The position numbers were made by a program, and so were the translations under genes. The notes under the pieces are model-generated. The model was not told where the DNA came from, ran no database searches, and saw only the letters and a program-made list of their open reading frames with translations. Of a DNA stretch of 64,000 nucleotides, positions 26,979 through 35,359 are shown piece after piece. The stretch's first letter is position 1, and each line of letters opens with the position of its first letter. Source of the stretch: Natrinema zhouii (GTDB lineage Archaea; Halobacteriota; Halobacteria; Halobacteriales; Natrialbaceae); NCBI RefSeq assembly GCF_013456555.2, contig NZ_CP059154.1, forward strand, positions 3,658,001 through 3,722,000. Direction: 5' to 3'.

Positions 26979-28181
26979 TCACCGATCACCCGTGATGATG
27001 TCAGCGACCTCTCGACGGTCGAATAGCTGTTCGTCCGCAGAAATTTCGGGGTACGGCCCGTCGGTGTAGGCCGGCCACTCCCCGAAGATATCGGGATAGA
27101 GTTGCTTCGCACTCATCTCGAGCTGGAACAGGTTCAGGATCGGCCCCTGATAGCGCGCCCCCTGCGCGTAGACGCGATCGGTTTGGACCGCGGAGAGTTC
27201 TCGTCCGACGTCGTGGTTCCCCAGCTCCTCCCGTATCCGCAACATATCCGTTTGCGGACTCATACCGCCCAGAGCGAAGAGAACATCGGGATCCGCCTCG
27301 AGCATCCCTTCCATGTCGATCGTGTCGCCGGAGGAAATGTCGTCTTCCAGGGCACCGATCGGACTGAGCGGGCGCACGTGCGCGGTCAGAAATCCGGGCG
27401 TGTCCAGCTTGTAGACGTACATGCTCTCGATGTCGCTCATCCCCGCCAGGACCGCGGTCGGGCGCTCACGTTCCGGGGGGAGATTCTCCTCGATCGTTTC
27501 GAGTAGGTCCGTGTGAATCGTCGCGAGCGCGTCGTACCGCGACTCTTCTCGGAACACCGCTGCGACCTTTTCGAACAGTTCCCAGAGCGTGTAATACTCG
27601 TAGCGATCGGCCCACTCGGCCGGCGGTTCGCCGTGTCGGTCGCTGAACGTGTTCCCGAACCAGGGTGAGACGGTATCCCGAACCTCCTCGATATCAGTCA
27701 TGTCCCAGCTACCGAGGGCGTTCACGCTCGCCGGGTCGGCGAGGTGGATATCGCTCTCGAGCTCGTAGAGCATCCCCTTGTCCGGATCCCAGGACGAGTA
27801 CAATTCCGACCAGTCCAGCGTGACGCCCGGCAGTCGTTCGGTAAACTGGTTCCAGAGCTGGTCGTAGTAGTCGGGCGCGTGCATCGCGTTGACGTCGTTC
27901 CCGCGTCCGAGGGCGAACGCCATGCCCGCGTGGTGAGTCAGCCGTGTGAAGATGCTCTCCGGCGGCGAGTCGAACGAAACCTCGCCCATCGGGGCCATCG
28001 TCACCGAATACGAGCCGTCGTCGGACGGCCGGTCCGTTTCCTCGCTCTGTCCGACCAGATCGGAACAGCCCGCGAGGGCGGTGCCGGCCGCGAGCGCGCC
28101 CCCGTACTTCAGCGCGTCTCTGCGCGTCGGTGTGTCTCTGCGCGTCGGTACCGCTGTCGTGGTGTCGTCGTTGTCGCTCAT
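26979..28181 (-). CDS. Tat-exported ferric-chelate/cobalamin-type substrate-binding lipoprotein
   Basis: The 400-residue protein has a Tat signal (a twin-Arg motif RRDALKYGG, about 20-28) with lipobox ALAGC (Cys39), so it is lipid-anchored outside the membrane, and a BtuF/FecB-like two-lobed domain. In the signal, PTRRDT is duplicated as PTRRDTPTRRDA, from a tandem DNA repeat. It is a paralogue of 28182-29342; both end EQLFDR-x-EVADI-x-TGD. Its ATG directly follows the stop of the first paralogue (TAAATG). Likely ligand is a siderophore or haem-like iron chelate. Confidence 0.85.
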   Translation of the reverse strand: MSDNDDTTTAVPTRRDTPTRRDALKYGGALAAGTALAGCSDLVGQSEETDRPSDDGSYSVTMAPMGEVSFDSPPESIFTRLTHHAGMAFALGRGNDVNAMHAPDYYDQLWNQFTERLPGVTLDWSELYSSWDPDKGMLYELESDIHLADPASVNALGSWDMTDIEEVRDTVSPWFGNTFSDRHGEPPAEWADRYEYYTLWELFEKVAAVFREESRYDALATIHTDLLETIEENLPPERERPTAVLAGMSDIESMYVYKLDTPGFLTAHVRPLSPIGALEDDISSGDTIDMEGMLEADPDVLFALGGMSPQTDMLRIREELGNHDVGRELSAVQTDRVYAQGARYQGPILNLFQLEMSAKQLYPDIFGEWPAYTDGPYPEISADEQLFDRREVADIITGDR

Positions 28182-29342
28182 TTAGTTGTCACCGGTAACG
28201 ATGTCTGCAACTTCCTGCCGGTCGAACAGTTGCTCGTCACTGGTTACGTCCCCGAACGCATCGGGGAACAGCTGCTTCGCTGCTCGCTCGGTCAGAAAGA
28301 GATTGTGAACGGGTCCTTGATTGAGGTAGCCGCCGCGATACACTCGCCCGTTCCGAACTGCAGTGAGCTCGCTCCCGACGGGATGGCTTTGCATGTAGTC
28401 GAGAACCGTGTCGCGGAACTCCGTGGCGGATTTCCGCTCGTGGCCACGGACGAGAATCACTTCGGGATCGATCTCGAGTAAGTTCTCGTAGTCGAGTTCG
28501 CCGCGGTTCGTGGTGCTGAGATTGTCGGTGTCCGTCCCCGCCAGCGCGTCGTGGATGCCGAGATCGCGCCACTGTTTCTTGCTCGTCCCCGCGTCGTCGA
28601 GTCGATACGGCGAGAACGTCTTCGGTTCGTCCGTCCCCTCGAACGTGAGGAAGACGTCCGGTCGGTCATCGCTCGGCGGGAGTCGCTCCTGGATCGACGT
28701 GATGAACTCGGTGTGGAGTTCGCTGAACGCCTCGTAGCGTTCCCGCTGTTGGAACACCTCGGCGACGATTTCGAATGCCTCGTACAGGGTGTAGTAGCGG
28801 TAGTCGTGCCACTCGTCGGAGCGGCGGAAGATCAGGTTCCCCACGAACGGCGCGACGTTCGACGTGATCTCCTCGACGTCTTCGTCGCTCCAGTCGAACC
28901 AGTTGACGAGCATCTGGGGATCGTACAGGTGTACGTCACTCTCGAGTTCGTAGAACTCCTCTCTGGTTCGAACTTCGGGATACGCCTCGATGACATCCCG
29001 GTCGACGGTCACGCCGGGGAGTTCGTCGTAGACGTACGTGTAGTAGCGATCCGCGCCACCGACGCCGGTCAACCCGTCGGCCTGACCCAGTGCGATGGCC
29101 ATATCGGCGTATCCGCCGTCGTATGCGGCCCACCGCTCGGGAACCTCGTCGAACGCGACGGTCCCCATCGGCTCCATCGACACCGAGTACGATTCGGCCC
29201 CGGTCGTCTCGGTCCCCGCATCACCCTCCTGTCCGACTAACTCCGAACAGCCCGCGAGGGCAGCGCCGGCCGCGAGTGCGCCGCCGTATTTCAGCGTGTC
29301 TCTGCGTGTCGGTGCTTCGCGCATCGTCTCATCCCCATCCAC
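28182..29342 (-). CDS. Tat-exported ferric-chelate-type substrate-binding lipoprotein
   Basis: The 386-residue paralogue of the preceding gene has Tat motif RRDTLKYGG (13-21), lipobox LAGC (Cys32) and the FecB/BtuF fold, with DPEVILVRGHERK and GGYLNQGPVHNLFLTERAAKQ near the end. I use the GTG at 29340-29342, because an iron box and TATA-like element stand 5 and about 25 bases upstream, the spacing of the other leaderless genes here; an ATG at 29324 is the alternative. It heads a two-binding-protein operon under the paired-box promoter. Confidence 0.85.
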   Translation of the reverse strand: MDGDETMREAPTRRDTLKYGGALAAGAALAGCSELVGQEGDAGTETTGAESYSVSMEPMGTVAFDEVPERWAAYDGGYADMAIALGQADGLTGVGGADRYYTYVYDELPGVTVDRDVIEAYPEVRTREEFYELESDVHLYDPQMLVNWFDWSDEDVEEITSNVAPFVGNLIFRRSDEWHDYRYYTLYEAFEIVAEVFQQRERYEAFSELHTEFITSIQERLPPSDDRPDVFLTFEGTDEPKTFSPYRLDDAGTSKKQWRDLGIHDALAGTDTDNLSTTNRGELDYENLLEIDPEVILVRGHERKSATEFRDTVLDYMQSHPVGSELTAVRNGRVYRGGYLNQGPVHNLFLTERAAKQLFPDAFGDVTSDEQLFDRQEVADIVTGDN

Positions 29343-29346
29343 ATTT

Positions 29347-29360
29347 TTAGGCTTACCTAA
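29347..29360. promoter_or_regulatory. DtxR-type iron box, proximal copy of a pair
   Basis: TTAGGCTTACCTAA lies 5 bases before the GTG start of the binding-lipoprotein gene. A TATA-like TTATTATG (about 29363-29371, read on the minus strand) separates it from a second box at 29383-29396. Binding would cover the transcription start. Confidence 0.75.
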
Positions 29361-29382
29361 AACATAATAAGCGCTCCGATTA

Positions 29383-29396
29383 TTAGGCTGGCCTAA
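29383..29396. promoter_or_regulatory. DtxR-type iron box, distal copy of a pair
   Basis: TTAGGCTGGCCTAA begins 36 bases from the start of the proximal copy, on the other side of the TATA-like element. The 50-base unit formed by the two boxes and the sequence between is nearly the same as that at 30967-31015. Confidence 0.75.
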
Positions 29397-29455
29397 AATT
29401 AATGCTCATCGCTGGCCTACCCAGCGAGAAGCGGTCTCGAGGTCCTCCCGACAGG

Positions 29456-29635
29456 TCACCGCTCGGCCTCCGCGGTGTCCGGATCCGCGCCGTCGATGAC
29501 GGGCGCGTCCGAACTCGGGTACTGGAACGCGGGTTCCGAACCGGAGAGCGCGTCGGTCGGCGACTCGACCGCGTTCGACGAGTGGCGATCATCCGCTCGG
29601 TCCGCCCGTTCGGCGTCGCTCCGTGATGATGCATT
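29456..29635 (-). pseudogene. coding-like remnant without a start, downstream of the permease
   Basis: Between the permease stop (29640-29642) and the distal iron box there are 59 open codons without ATG or GTG start, ending at TGA (29456-29458). The translation (for example LSGSEPAFQYPSSDAPVID) has the acidic Asp/Ser/Ala composition of real haloarchaeal proteins, unlike the other five frames. This may be the tail of a deleted gene, for instance the missing ATPase of the importer, but I cannot identify it. Confidence 0.3.
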
Positions 29636-29639
29636 TCAT

Positions 29640-30770
29640 TCAGAGCTCACCCATGTTCTCCTGCTTTCGCATCAGGTAGAGGAAGTAGGGGCCACCGATG
29701 AGTCCGGTGACGATGCCGACGGGAATCTGCGTGGGACTCAACGCGAGTCGCGCGCCCACATCGGCGGCGACCATCAGCGCGGGTCCGACGAACAGACAGC
29801 CGATGACCAGCTTCTTCGAATCGCTCCCGACCAGATTTCGGACCATGTGTGGAACGATGAGGCCGACGAACCCGACGATGCCGGCGACGGCGATGCTCGC
29901 CGCCGCCGCGAGGACCGCGACCCCGGAGAGCGCGAATCGGACTTTCTCGATCGACATTCCGAGCGACTTCGCCGTCTGTTCGCCCAGCAAGAGGACGTTC
30001 ATTTGGCGCGAACCAGCGCTGGAGAGCAGAACGACGACGACCGTCCACGGGAGCACGAGTCGGACCTGTTCCCAGTCCGTTCCGGTCAGCGAACCGGTGG
30101 TCCAAGCGATGGCCGACTGGACGACGCCGATGTCGTCCGCGAAGAAAAACAGCGCCGTCTGCAGCGAGCCGAAGACCGTCCCGACGATCACGCCGGCGAG
30201 AACCAGTCTGACCGGCGAGGTCCCGTTCTTCCAGGCGATCACGTAAACGATGAGAAACGCACCGGCGCCCCCGAACGCGGCGATCAGTGGGAGGAACGCC
30301 GTCAGGCTTCCGAACACGACAAGGGTCAGCAGGATCATAAGCCCCGCCCCCGAGGAGACGCCGAGGATGAACGGACTCGCGAGTTCGTTCCGGGTCACCG
30401 CCTGAAAAATCGCCCCCGAGACGGCGAGGTTCATCCCGACGAGGGCCGCGACGAACACCCACGGGAGGCGGATGTTCCAGACGATGAGGCTCTCGGTGCT
30501 CATCTCGGGCATCGCCTCGCCGAGTAAGAACGCGTCCCATGCCTGCGGATTGAACACCACGTTCGGGTTGAAGAGTGCGAGCCACGCCTCGGTATACGTC
30601 ATCGAATAGGCTCCGTGGCTCACCTGAATCAGTCCGCCAACGAACACGATAGCGAGACTGCCGAGTACCACCGTGGCGAGTTTCGGATCGAGGAGCCACC
30701 CGAACCGCGACTCGGTTCGCAGCGACGTCACCGTCTCTTCCGTCCCGACGCTCGTCTTCCGCTTACTCAT
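29640..30770 (-). CDS. FecCD-family iron-chelate ABC permease
   Basis: The 376-residue permease has about ten membrane helices and the FecCD signatures: LPWVFVAALVGMNLAVSGAIFQAV-type region near 120, SPFILGVSSGAGLMIL, and the coupling GIVGFVGLIVPHMVRNLVG. It imports iron chelates delivered by the lipoproteins of 26979-29342. The ATG at 30768-30770 lies inside the end of the 65-residue gene (ATGAGTAA overlap). Dimerisation of a single permease is assumed. No ATP-binding subunit gene follows, which is unusual for this family. Confidence 0.9.
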   Translation of the reverse strand: MSKRKTSVGTEETVTSLRTESRFGWLLDPKLATVVLGSLAIVFVGGLIQVSHGAYSMTYTEAWLALFNPNVVFNPQAWDAFLLGEAMPEMSTESLIVWNIRLPWVFVAALVGMNLAVSGAIFQAVTRNELASPFILGVSSGAGLMILLTLVVFGSLTAFLPLIAAFGGAGAFLIVYVIAWKNGTSPVRLVLAGVIVGTVFGSLQTALFFFADDIGVVQSAIAWTTGSLTGTDWEQVRLVLPWTVVVVLLSSAGSRQMNVLLLGEQTAKSLGMSIEKVRFALSGVAVLAAAASIAVAGIVGFVGLIVPHMVRNLVGSDSKKLVIGCLFVGPALMVAADVGARLALSPTQIPVGIVTGLIGGPYFLYLMRKQENMGEL

Positions 30771-30960
30771 CGTCGGACCACACGGCTGGGTCGATCGGGA
30801 CGGTAGACGAGGAACAGCTCGTCGTCCCGTCGGGTGATTCGCTACCGCTACCGGATAGCGACGACTGTCCCGGGATCGACGCGCCGCCGATACCCGACCC
30901 ACCGTACTTCACGCGTTCTCGTCGAGCCAGTACGTCGATCTCCCCCAGTTCGCCCGTCAT
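30763..30960 (-). CDS. 65-residue decayed copy of a Tat binding-lipoprotein N-terminus
   Basis: It begins MTGELGEIDVLARRERVKYGG; the RRERVKYGG matches RRDTLKYGG and RRDALKYGG of the two binding lipoproteins, but the hydrophobic core and lipobox have decayed (SGIGGASIPGQSS) and the substrate-binding domain is missing. It retains the duplicated iron-box promoter (box 7 bases upstream) and overlaps the permease start by eight bases, so it could now serve as a leader for permease translation. Confidence 0.55.
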   Translation of the reverse strand: MTGELGEIDVLARRERVKYGGSGIGGASIPGQSSLSGSGSESPDGTTSCSSSTVPIDPAVWSDDE

Positions 30961-30966
30961 ACTGGT

Positions 30967-30980
30967 TTAGGCCTGCCTAA
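30967..30980. promoter_or_regulatory. DtxR-type iron box, proximal copy of the permease promoter
   Basis: TTAGGCCTGCCTAA lies 7 bases before the ATG of the 65-residue gene that precedes the permease. On the minus strand the TATA-like TTTATG follows at about 30983-30988, about 25 bases before the ATG. Confidence 0.75.
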
Positions 30981-31001
30981 AACATAAAGTCGTTCCGGTT
31001 T

Positions 31002-31015
31002 TTAGGCTAGCCTAA
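31002..31015. promoter_or_regulatory. DtxR-type iron box, distal copy of the permease promoter
   Basis: TTAGGCTAGCCTAA is a perfect 14-base palindrome, 35 bases from the start of the proximal box. It lies in the gap before the divergent Lrp gene, whose start (31190) is too far for direct control. Confidence 0.75.
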
Positions 31016-31189
31016 TTGACGTGCCGCGTCAGCGGGGTTCACCGTTCGAGGAGTCAACGAATGCGTCTCGCGGGAAGACGCCGCATCTCGGAGCGCTCTC
31101 CGAGAGCGAGTCATCGCACTCCACTCTGTACTCCGTCCAGCCAGCCGAACAACGTTAGAACTTTACTCTCGCTCCCGCTTCCAAGCGGT

Positions 31190-31675
31190 ATGAGCGAACG
31201 CGAGGTGCTCGAGTTGCTTCGTGAGAACGCGCGCTACTCCACAGCGGATATCGCGCGAATGACCGACCTCAAGGAACGCGAGGTCGAGGCGACCATCGAG
31301 GAACTCGAGGCAGCGGGCCTCGTCCGGGGCTACCAGGCGGTCGTCGACTGGGACAAACTGGAAGACGAACGCGTCCGCGCCGAAGTCGAGTTGAACGTCA
31401 CGCTCGACCGCGAGACGGGCTACGACGACATCGCCGAGCGCCTCGCTCGGTTCCCGGAGGTCAAAGCCCTGCGGCTGATCAGCGGCGATTACGACTTCGA
31501 TATGGAAGTCGAGGGCGACTCGATCCGCGAGGTCTCCCAGTTCATCAGCGAGAAGGTCGCGCCCGTTCCCGAGATCACGCAGACTGTCACCCACTACGTG
31601 ATGACTTCCTACAAGGAGAACGGGATCGAACTCGGCGACGGCGAGAGCGACGACCGCCTCTCGTTCTCACCCTGA
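31190..31675 (+). CDS. Lrp/AsnC-family transcriptional regulator
   Basis: The 161-residue protein has an N-terminal HTH (residues about 3-45: VLELLRENARYSTADIARMTDLKEREVEATIEEL) and a C-terminal RAM/AsnC ligand domain (VKALRLISGDYDFDMEVEG, near 95-115). It starts at the ATG at 31190; the open frame upstream is not coding-like. Two bases after its stop the aminotransferase gene begins, so it probably regulates that gene or amino-acid metabolism. Confidence 0.92.
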   Translation: MSEREVLELLRENARYSTADIARMTDLKEREVEATIEELEAAGLVRGYQAVVDWDKLEDERVRAEVELNVTLDRETGYDDIAERLARFPEVKALRLISGDYDFDMEVEGDSIREVSQFISEKVAPVPEITQTVTHYVMTSYKENGIELGDGESDDRLSFSP

Positions 31676-31677
31676 CC

Positions 31678-32835
31678 ATGACGTTCGAACTGTCAGACCG
31701 AGTGCAGACGGTTCCGCCATCGGGCATTCGACGCTTCTTCGAAATCGCCGAGGAACGCGACGAGGTCATCTCGCTGGGCGTCGGCGAACCCGACTTCGCG
31801 ACGCCGTGGGCGGCCCGCGACGCGGCGATCACGTCCCTCGAGCAGGGTAAGACATCCTATACGGCCAACCGCGGCAAACGCGAACTCCGCGAAGCGATCG
31901 CCGACTACGTCGCGAACCGATTCGACCTGGGCTACGACCCCGACGAAGAGATCATCGTCACGGCGGGCGCGAGCGAGGCCGTCGATCTGGCCTTCCGGGC
32001 GTTCGTCGATCCCGGCGACACGGTCGCGATCGCCCAGCCCTCCTACATCTCGTACGAACCCGGCGTGATCTTCGCCGGCGGCGACGTGTTACCCGTCCCG
32101 ACGACGGAGGAAGACGAGTTTCGGCTGACCGTTGAGGGCCTCGAGGAAGCCGGCGCGGCCGACGCGGACATGCTCGTCCTCTGTTATCCGAACAACCCGA
32201 CGGGTGCGATCATGCCCGGCGAGGATCTCGAGCCGATCGCCGAGTTCGCCCGCGAGCACGACCTGACGGTCCTCTCGGACGAGATTTACGCCGAACTCAC
32301 CTACGACGGCGAGCACACGTCGATCGCGACCCTCGAGGGGATGCGCGATCGGACAATCGTCTTCAATGGGTTCTCGAAGGCTCACGCGATGACCGGGCTC
32401 CGGCTGGGGTACGCGCTCGGCCCGGCAAACGCCATCGGTGCGATGAACAAGATCCACCAGTACACGATGCTGTCGGCCCCGACGACGGCCCAGTACGCCG
32501 CGCTCGAGGCCCTGGACTCCTGTGCGGACGACGTGCAGGAGATGGTCGATCAGTACGACCGCCGGCGGCAGTTCGTCCTCTCGCGCTTTCGCGAAATCGG
32601 CATGGACGTCTTCGAGGCCAAGGGCGCGTTCTACTGCTTCCCCGAGGTTCCCGAGGGCTTTACCGCCGAGGAGTTCGCCGAAGGCGTCCTGCGGGAACAG
32701 GGCGTCGCCGTCGTCCCCGGCGACGTCTTCGGCGGGAGCGGCGAGGGTCACCTGCGCGTCTCGTATGCGACCGGGCTCGAGGACCTCCGGAAAGCGCTGA
32801 ATCGGATCGAAGCGTTCGTCCAAGATCACGCCTGA
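31678..32835 (+). CDS. PLP-dependent class I/II aminotransferase
   Basis: The 385-residue fold-type I enzyme shows LGVGEPDFATPWAARDA near residue 33, the YTANRGKRELREAIA block, PNNPTGAIM near 163, the cofactor lysine in NGFSKAHAMTGLRLGY (near 225-240) and a C-terminal HLRVSYATG arginine site. It transfers amino groups between an amino acid (aspartate-type is likely) and 2-oxoglutarate. It is the second gene of a tightly linked pair with the Lrp regulator. Confidence 0.92.
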   Translation: MTFELSDRVQTVPPSGIRRFFEIAEERDEVISLGVGEPDFATPWAARDAAITSLEQGKTSYTANRGKRELREAIADYVANRFDLGYDPDEEIIVTAGASEAVDLAFRAFVDPGDTVAIAQPSYISYEPGVIFAGGDVLPVPTTEEDEFRLTVEGLEEAGAADADMLVLCYPNNPTGAIMPGEDLEPIAEFAREHDLTVLSDEIYAELTYDGEHTSIATLEGMRDRTIVFNGFSKAHAMTGLRLGYALGPANAIGAMNKIHQYTMLSAPTTAQYAALEALDSCADDVQEMVDQYDRRRQFVLSRFREIGMDVFEAKGAFYCFPEVPEGFTAEEFAEGVLREQGVAVVPGDVFGGSGEGHLRVSYATGLEDLRKALNRIEAFVQDHA

Positions 32836-32997
32836 GTCACGTCTGGATTGGCAACTCGAGTTCGGATCGAGTTCGGATCGAGTTCGATCGTGCAACCGGC
32901 ACCTCTCACGTCACGAGCGAATACGCAGCACGAATCGAATACTGAGTTGATGCGTACGTTCTTGTCATCCGGAAACCCATACTACGATATCACGATC

Positions 32998-33129
32998 ATG
33001 TCTGCGAAATCGGCGATACGAGACTCGCTCATCACTCTATCGCCAGTCGTCGGATTCGGTCTCACCGTCGCGATCACGCTGACGGCGGCGGTTATCGTCG
33101 GCTTCCTTGCAGTGGTGTTAGTCGGGTGA
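32998..33129 (+). CDS. small single-span membrane protein
   Basis: A 43-residue frame from the ATG at 32998: a polar head (MSAKSAIRDSLI) followed by one or two hydrophobic segments (VVGFGLTVAITLTAAVIVGFL-type, given by positions 18-42). An earlier in-frame ATG at 32950 would add 16 residues. No family recognised; the composition is convincing for a membrane peptide and the frame ends right before a noncoding gap. Confidence 0.5.
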   Translation: MSAKSAIRDSLITLSPVVGFGLTVAITLTAAVIVGFLAVVLVG

Positions 33130-33360
33130 GCTAAACGAGTTCTCTCCTAAGCGCGCGACCCACGAGCTATAGTAGCCGCTGCACACTGATCGTGCTATTA
33201 AGGAGCACGCCCCCTCGGCCACGACACTGAAATAGGGGTTGGACGAACTATGTGTTAACTGTCTGTCGATGATGCTAACGACTGTGAGAGGCGATTGCCT
33301 CGAGCGGAAGGGGAAAGGGAGACCGAATCCGTCGTGGGGCGGGGGGAGAGAGTCGTGACG

Positions 33361-35217
33361 ATGCGATCCGTGCCGACCCTCGATCGGGTCACCGACGCCT
33401 TCTTCGCCCTCGATACCGGCTTTCGATTCACCTATCTCAACGAGCGGGCCGAAACCCTGCTGAAACGCTCCCGTGAGGAGCTGATCGGTCGGGTCATGTG
33501 GGACGAGTTTCCCCAGACCGTCGAAACGCAGTTCCCGGACGGCTTCCACCACGCGATGGACGAACAGGTGCCGGTTTCCTTCGAGATCTACCATACGCCA
33601 CTCGAGACCTGGTTCGAAGCCCGGGCCTATCCCTCCGAAACGGGTCTCTCGGTGTACATGCGCGACGTCAGCGAGCGCAAGGCCCAGGAGACGACGCTGG
33701 CCCAACACGCCGCGGTCGTCGAGGCGATTCGGGACGCCGTCGTCACGCTCGATCGCGATCGCGAGATCGTCACCGCCAACGGCGCGACCAAGTCGGTCCT
33801 TGGCGTTGACCGATCACAACTCATCGGCGAGCACATCGAGACACTGACCGAACTGGCGGGAATCGACGCCGAACACGCCGTCGAGATCGGCCGGGCGATC
33901 ACCGATGTCGATATCGGCAATTCCGGCCGTCGCCAGCTCGAGCTCCCCTATACCGGGCCGGACGGGATCGACCGAATGGGTGAGTTCCGGTTCGTCCCCG
34001 TCGAGGACGACACTGCGACCGTCGCCGTCGTCGTCCGCGACGTCACCGACCGATACGAGTACGACCGCGTCGTCACGTCGCTCCACGAGGTCACCCGATG
34101 GTTGCTGGAGTCCGACGACCCCGAGGAGATCTGTGCGATCGCCGTCCACTCCGGCAGCGACCTGCTCGATCTCCCCATCAGCGGCGTCTGGCTGCTCGAG
34201 GAAGAGCAGGGCTACCTCGAGCCGGTCGCCGGAACCGCCGGTGCTCACGACGAGTTCGGTGGCCTCCCGCGATTCAATCCCGGTGAAGGCCTCGTCTGGG
34301 ACGTCTTCGAGGCCGGCGGTGTCGAACTGTTCGACGACCTCGAGACGCTCGACGACCTCTATAACCCGGAGACACCGCTCGGCTCGGAGATCATCGCGCC
34401 GATCGGTACCCACGGCGTGCTCATGACCGGCTCGCTCGAGCCCCACCGGTTCGACGAGAGCGACGTCGACCTCATCTCGACGCTGGTCGAGAACACGCGG
34501 GCCGCACTCGATCGAGCGGATCGGGAGCAGATCCTCAGGGATCGCACGGCGGAACTCGAGCGTCAGACGGAGCGCCTCGAAGCCGTCGCCGACGTTCTCT
34601 CGAACGACCTGCAGCGCCAACTCGAGGCCGTCACTGACGCCCTCGAGAACGACGGGGACGACCAGTGGACGTTCCCCCTCGCTGAGGACACCGTCAAAAC
34701 GACCCTCGACCGGGCCGAACGCCTCGTCGACGACGTTCGAGAGTTCGCCCGCAACGCCACGGCCGTCGGCACCCGGAGCCGACTTCACCTCGAGTCGACG
34801 ATCGACGACGCCGTCGGTACTTCTCGCCTCGAGAAAGACGCGCTCGTCGTCGACGCCGCGGCCACGCTCCGGGCGGATCCCGATCGACTCGTCCACCTCC
34901 TCGAGACGGCGTTCGACAGCGCCGCCGCGCGGGCGGACGGCGACGTCACGATTCAGATCGGGTTGCTCGGATTCGAAGACGGCGGCAGTCGCGGCTTTTT
35001 CGTGCTCGATGACGCCGCGGAAATCCCGCCGAACGCACACGACCGCGTCCTCGATCCGACCGCCGACGACGACACTGCAGCCGACGGGCTCGGTCTCGCG
35101 CTCGTTCGGGCCATCGCCGAAGCTCACGACTGGGAGTGCAGCGTCACCAACGGTCAGAACGGCGGCACGCGGATCGAAATCCGAGACATCACGACGCTCG
35201 AACGCGAACTTGAATAG
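33361..35217 (+). CDS. PAS-PAS-GAF sensor histidine-kinase-like protein lacking the phospho-acceptor His
   Basis: The 618-residue protein holds two PAS domains (about 8-105 and 115-232), a GAF domain (about 240-385), a coiled segment and a kinase-like core (400-610). Where kinases have S-H-D-L-R-N-P-L, it reads SNDLQRQL (414-421), with Asn at the His position; the N-box (HLLETAFDSAA) lacks the Asn, and the G1 box is DDAAEIPP, while the G2 motif DGLGLALVRAI survives. It is therefore probably not an active autokinase. The ATG at 33361 starts the first PAS helix. It converges with the HalX regulator downstream. Confidence 0.85.
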   Translation: MRSVPTLDRVTDAFFALDTGFRFTYLNERAETLLKRSREELIGRVMWDEFPQTVETQFPDGFHHAMDEQVPVSFEIYHTPLETWFEARAYPSETGLSVYMRDVSERKAQETTLAQHAAVVEAIRDAVVTLDRDREIVTANGATKSVLGVDRSQLIGEHIETLTELAGIDAEHAVEIGRAITDVDIGNSGRRQLELPYTGPDGIDRMGEFRFVPVEDDTATVAVVVRDVTDRYEYDRVVTSLHEVTRWLLESDDPEEICAIAVHSGSDLLDLPISGVWLLEEEQGYLEPVAGTAGAHDEFGGLPRFNPGEGLVWDVFEAGGVELFDDLETLDDLYNPETPLGSEIIAPIGTHGVLMTGSLEPHRFDESDVDLISTLVENTRAALDRADREQILRDRTAELERQTERLEAVADVLSNDLQRQLEAVTDALENDGDDQWTFPLAEDTVKTTLDRAERLVDDVREFARNATAVGTRSRLHLESTIDDAVGTSRLEKDALVVDAAATLRADPDRLVHLLETAFDSAAARADGDVTIQIGLLGFEDGGSRGFFVLDDAAEIPPNAHDRVLDPTADDDTAADGLGLALVRAIAEAHDWECSVTNGQNGGTRIEIRDITTLERELE

Positions 35218-35359
35218 CGGACCGGAACAGCACTGCAGGATCCATCGTTCAGCTCGGACCATCCTCTCACCGCGCGGCTGTTGCCCCGAGACCGGGTTAC
35301 GACGATTCCATCGGCTCGTCCGCTGACGAACCCGTCTCACTACGGCGTGTTGGAATCCA

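Noticed and set aside
29402..29626. Plus-strand frame starting 6 bases after the distal iron box
   Set aside because: The position resembles a leaderless start, but the product is Arg/Gly-rich and unlike haloarchaeal proteins.
29475..30527. 350-codon plus-strand frame over the permease
   Set aside because: It is antisense to a clear FecCD permease and has a charged Asp/Arg/Glu composition typical of shadows.
31016..31189. Upstream extension of the Lrp regulator to a TTG next to the iron box
   Set aside because: The added 58 residues are Arg/Ser-rich and outside the Lrp domain; the ATG at 31190 is the natural start.
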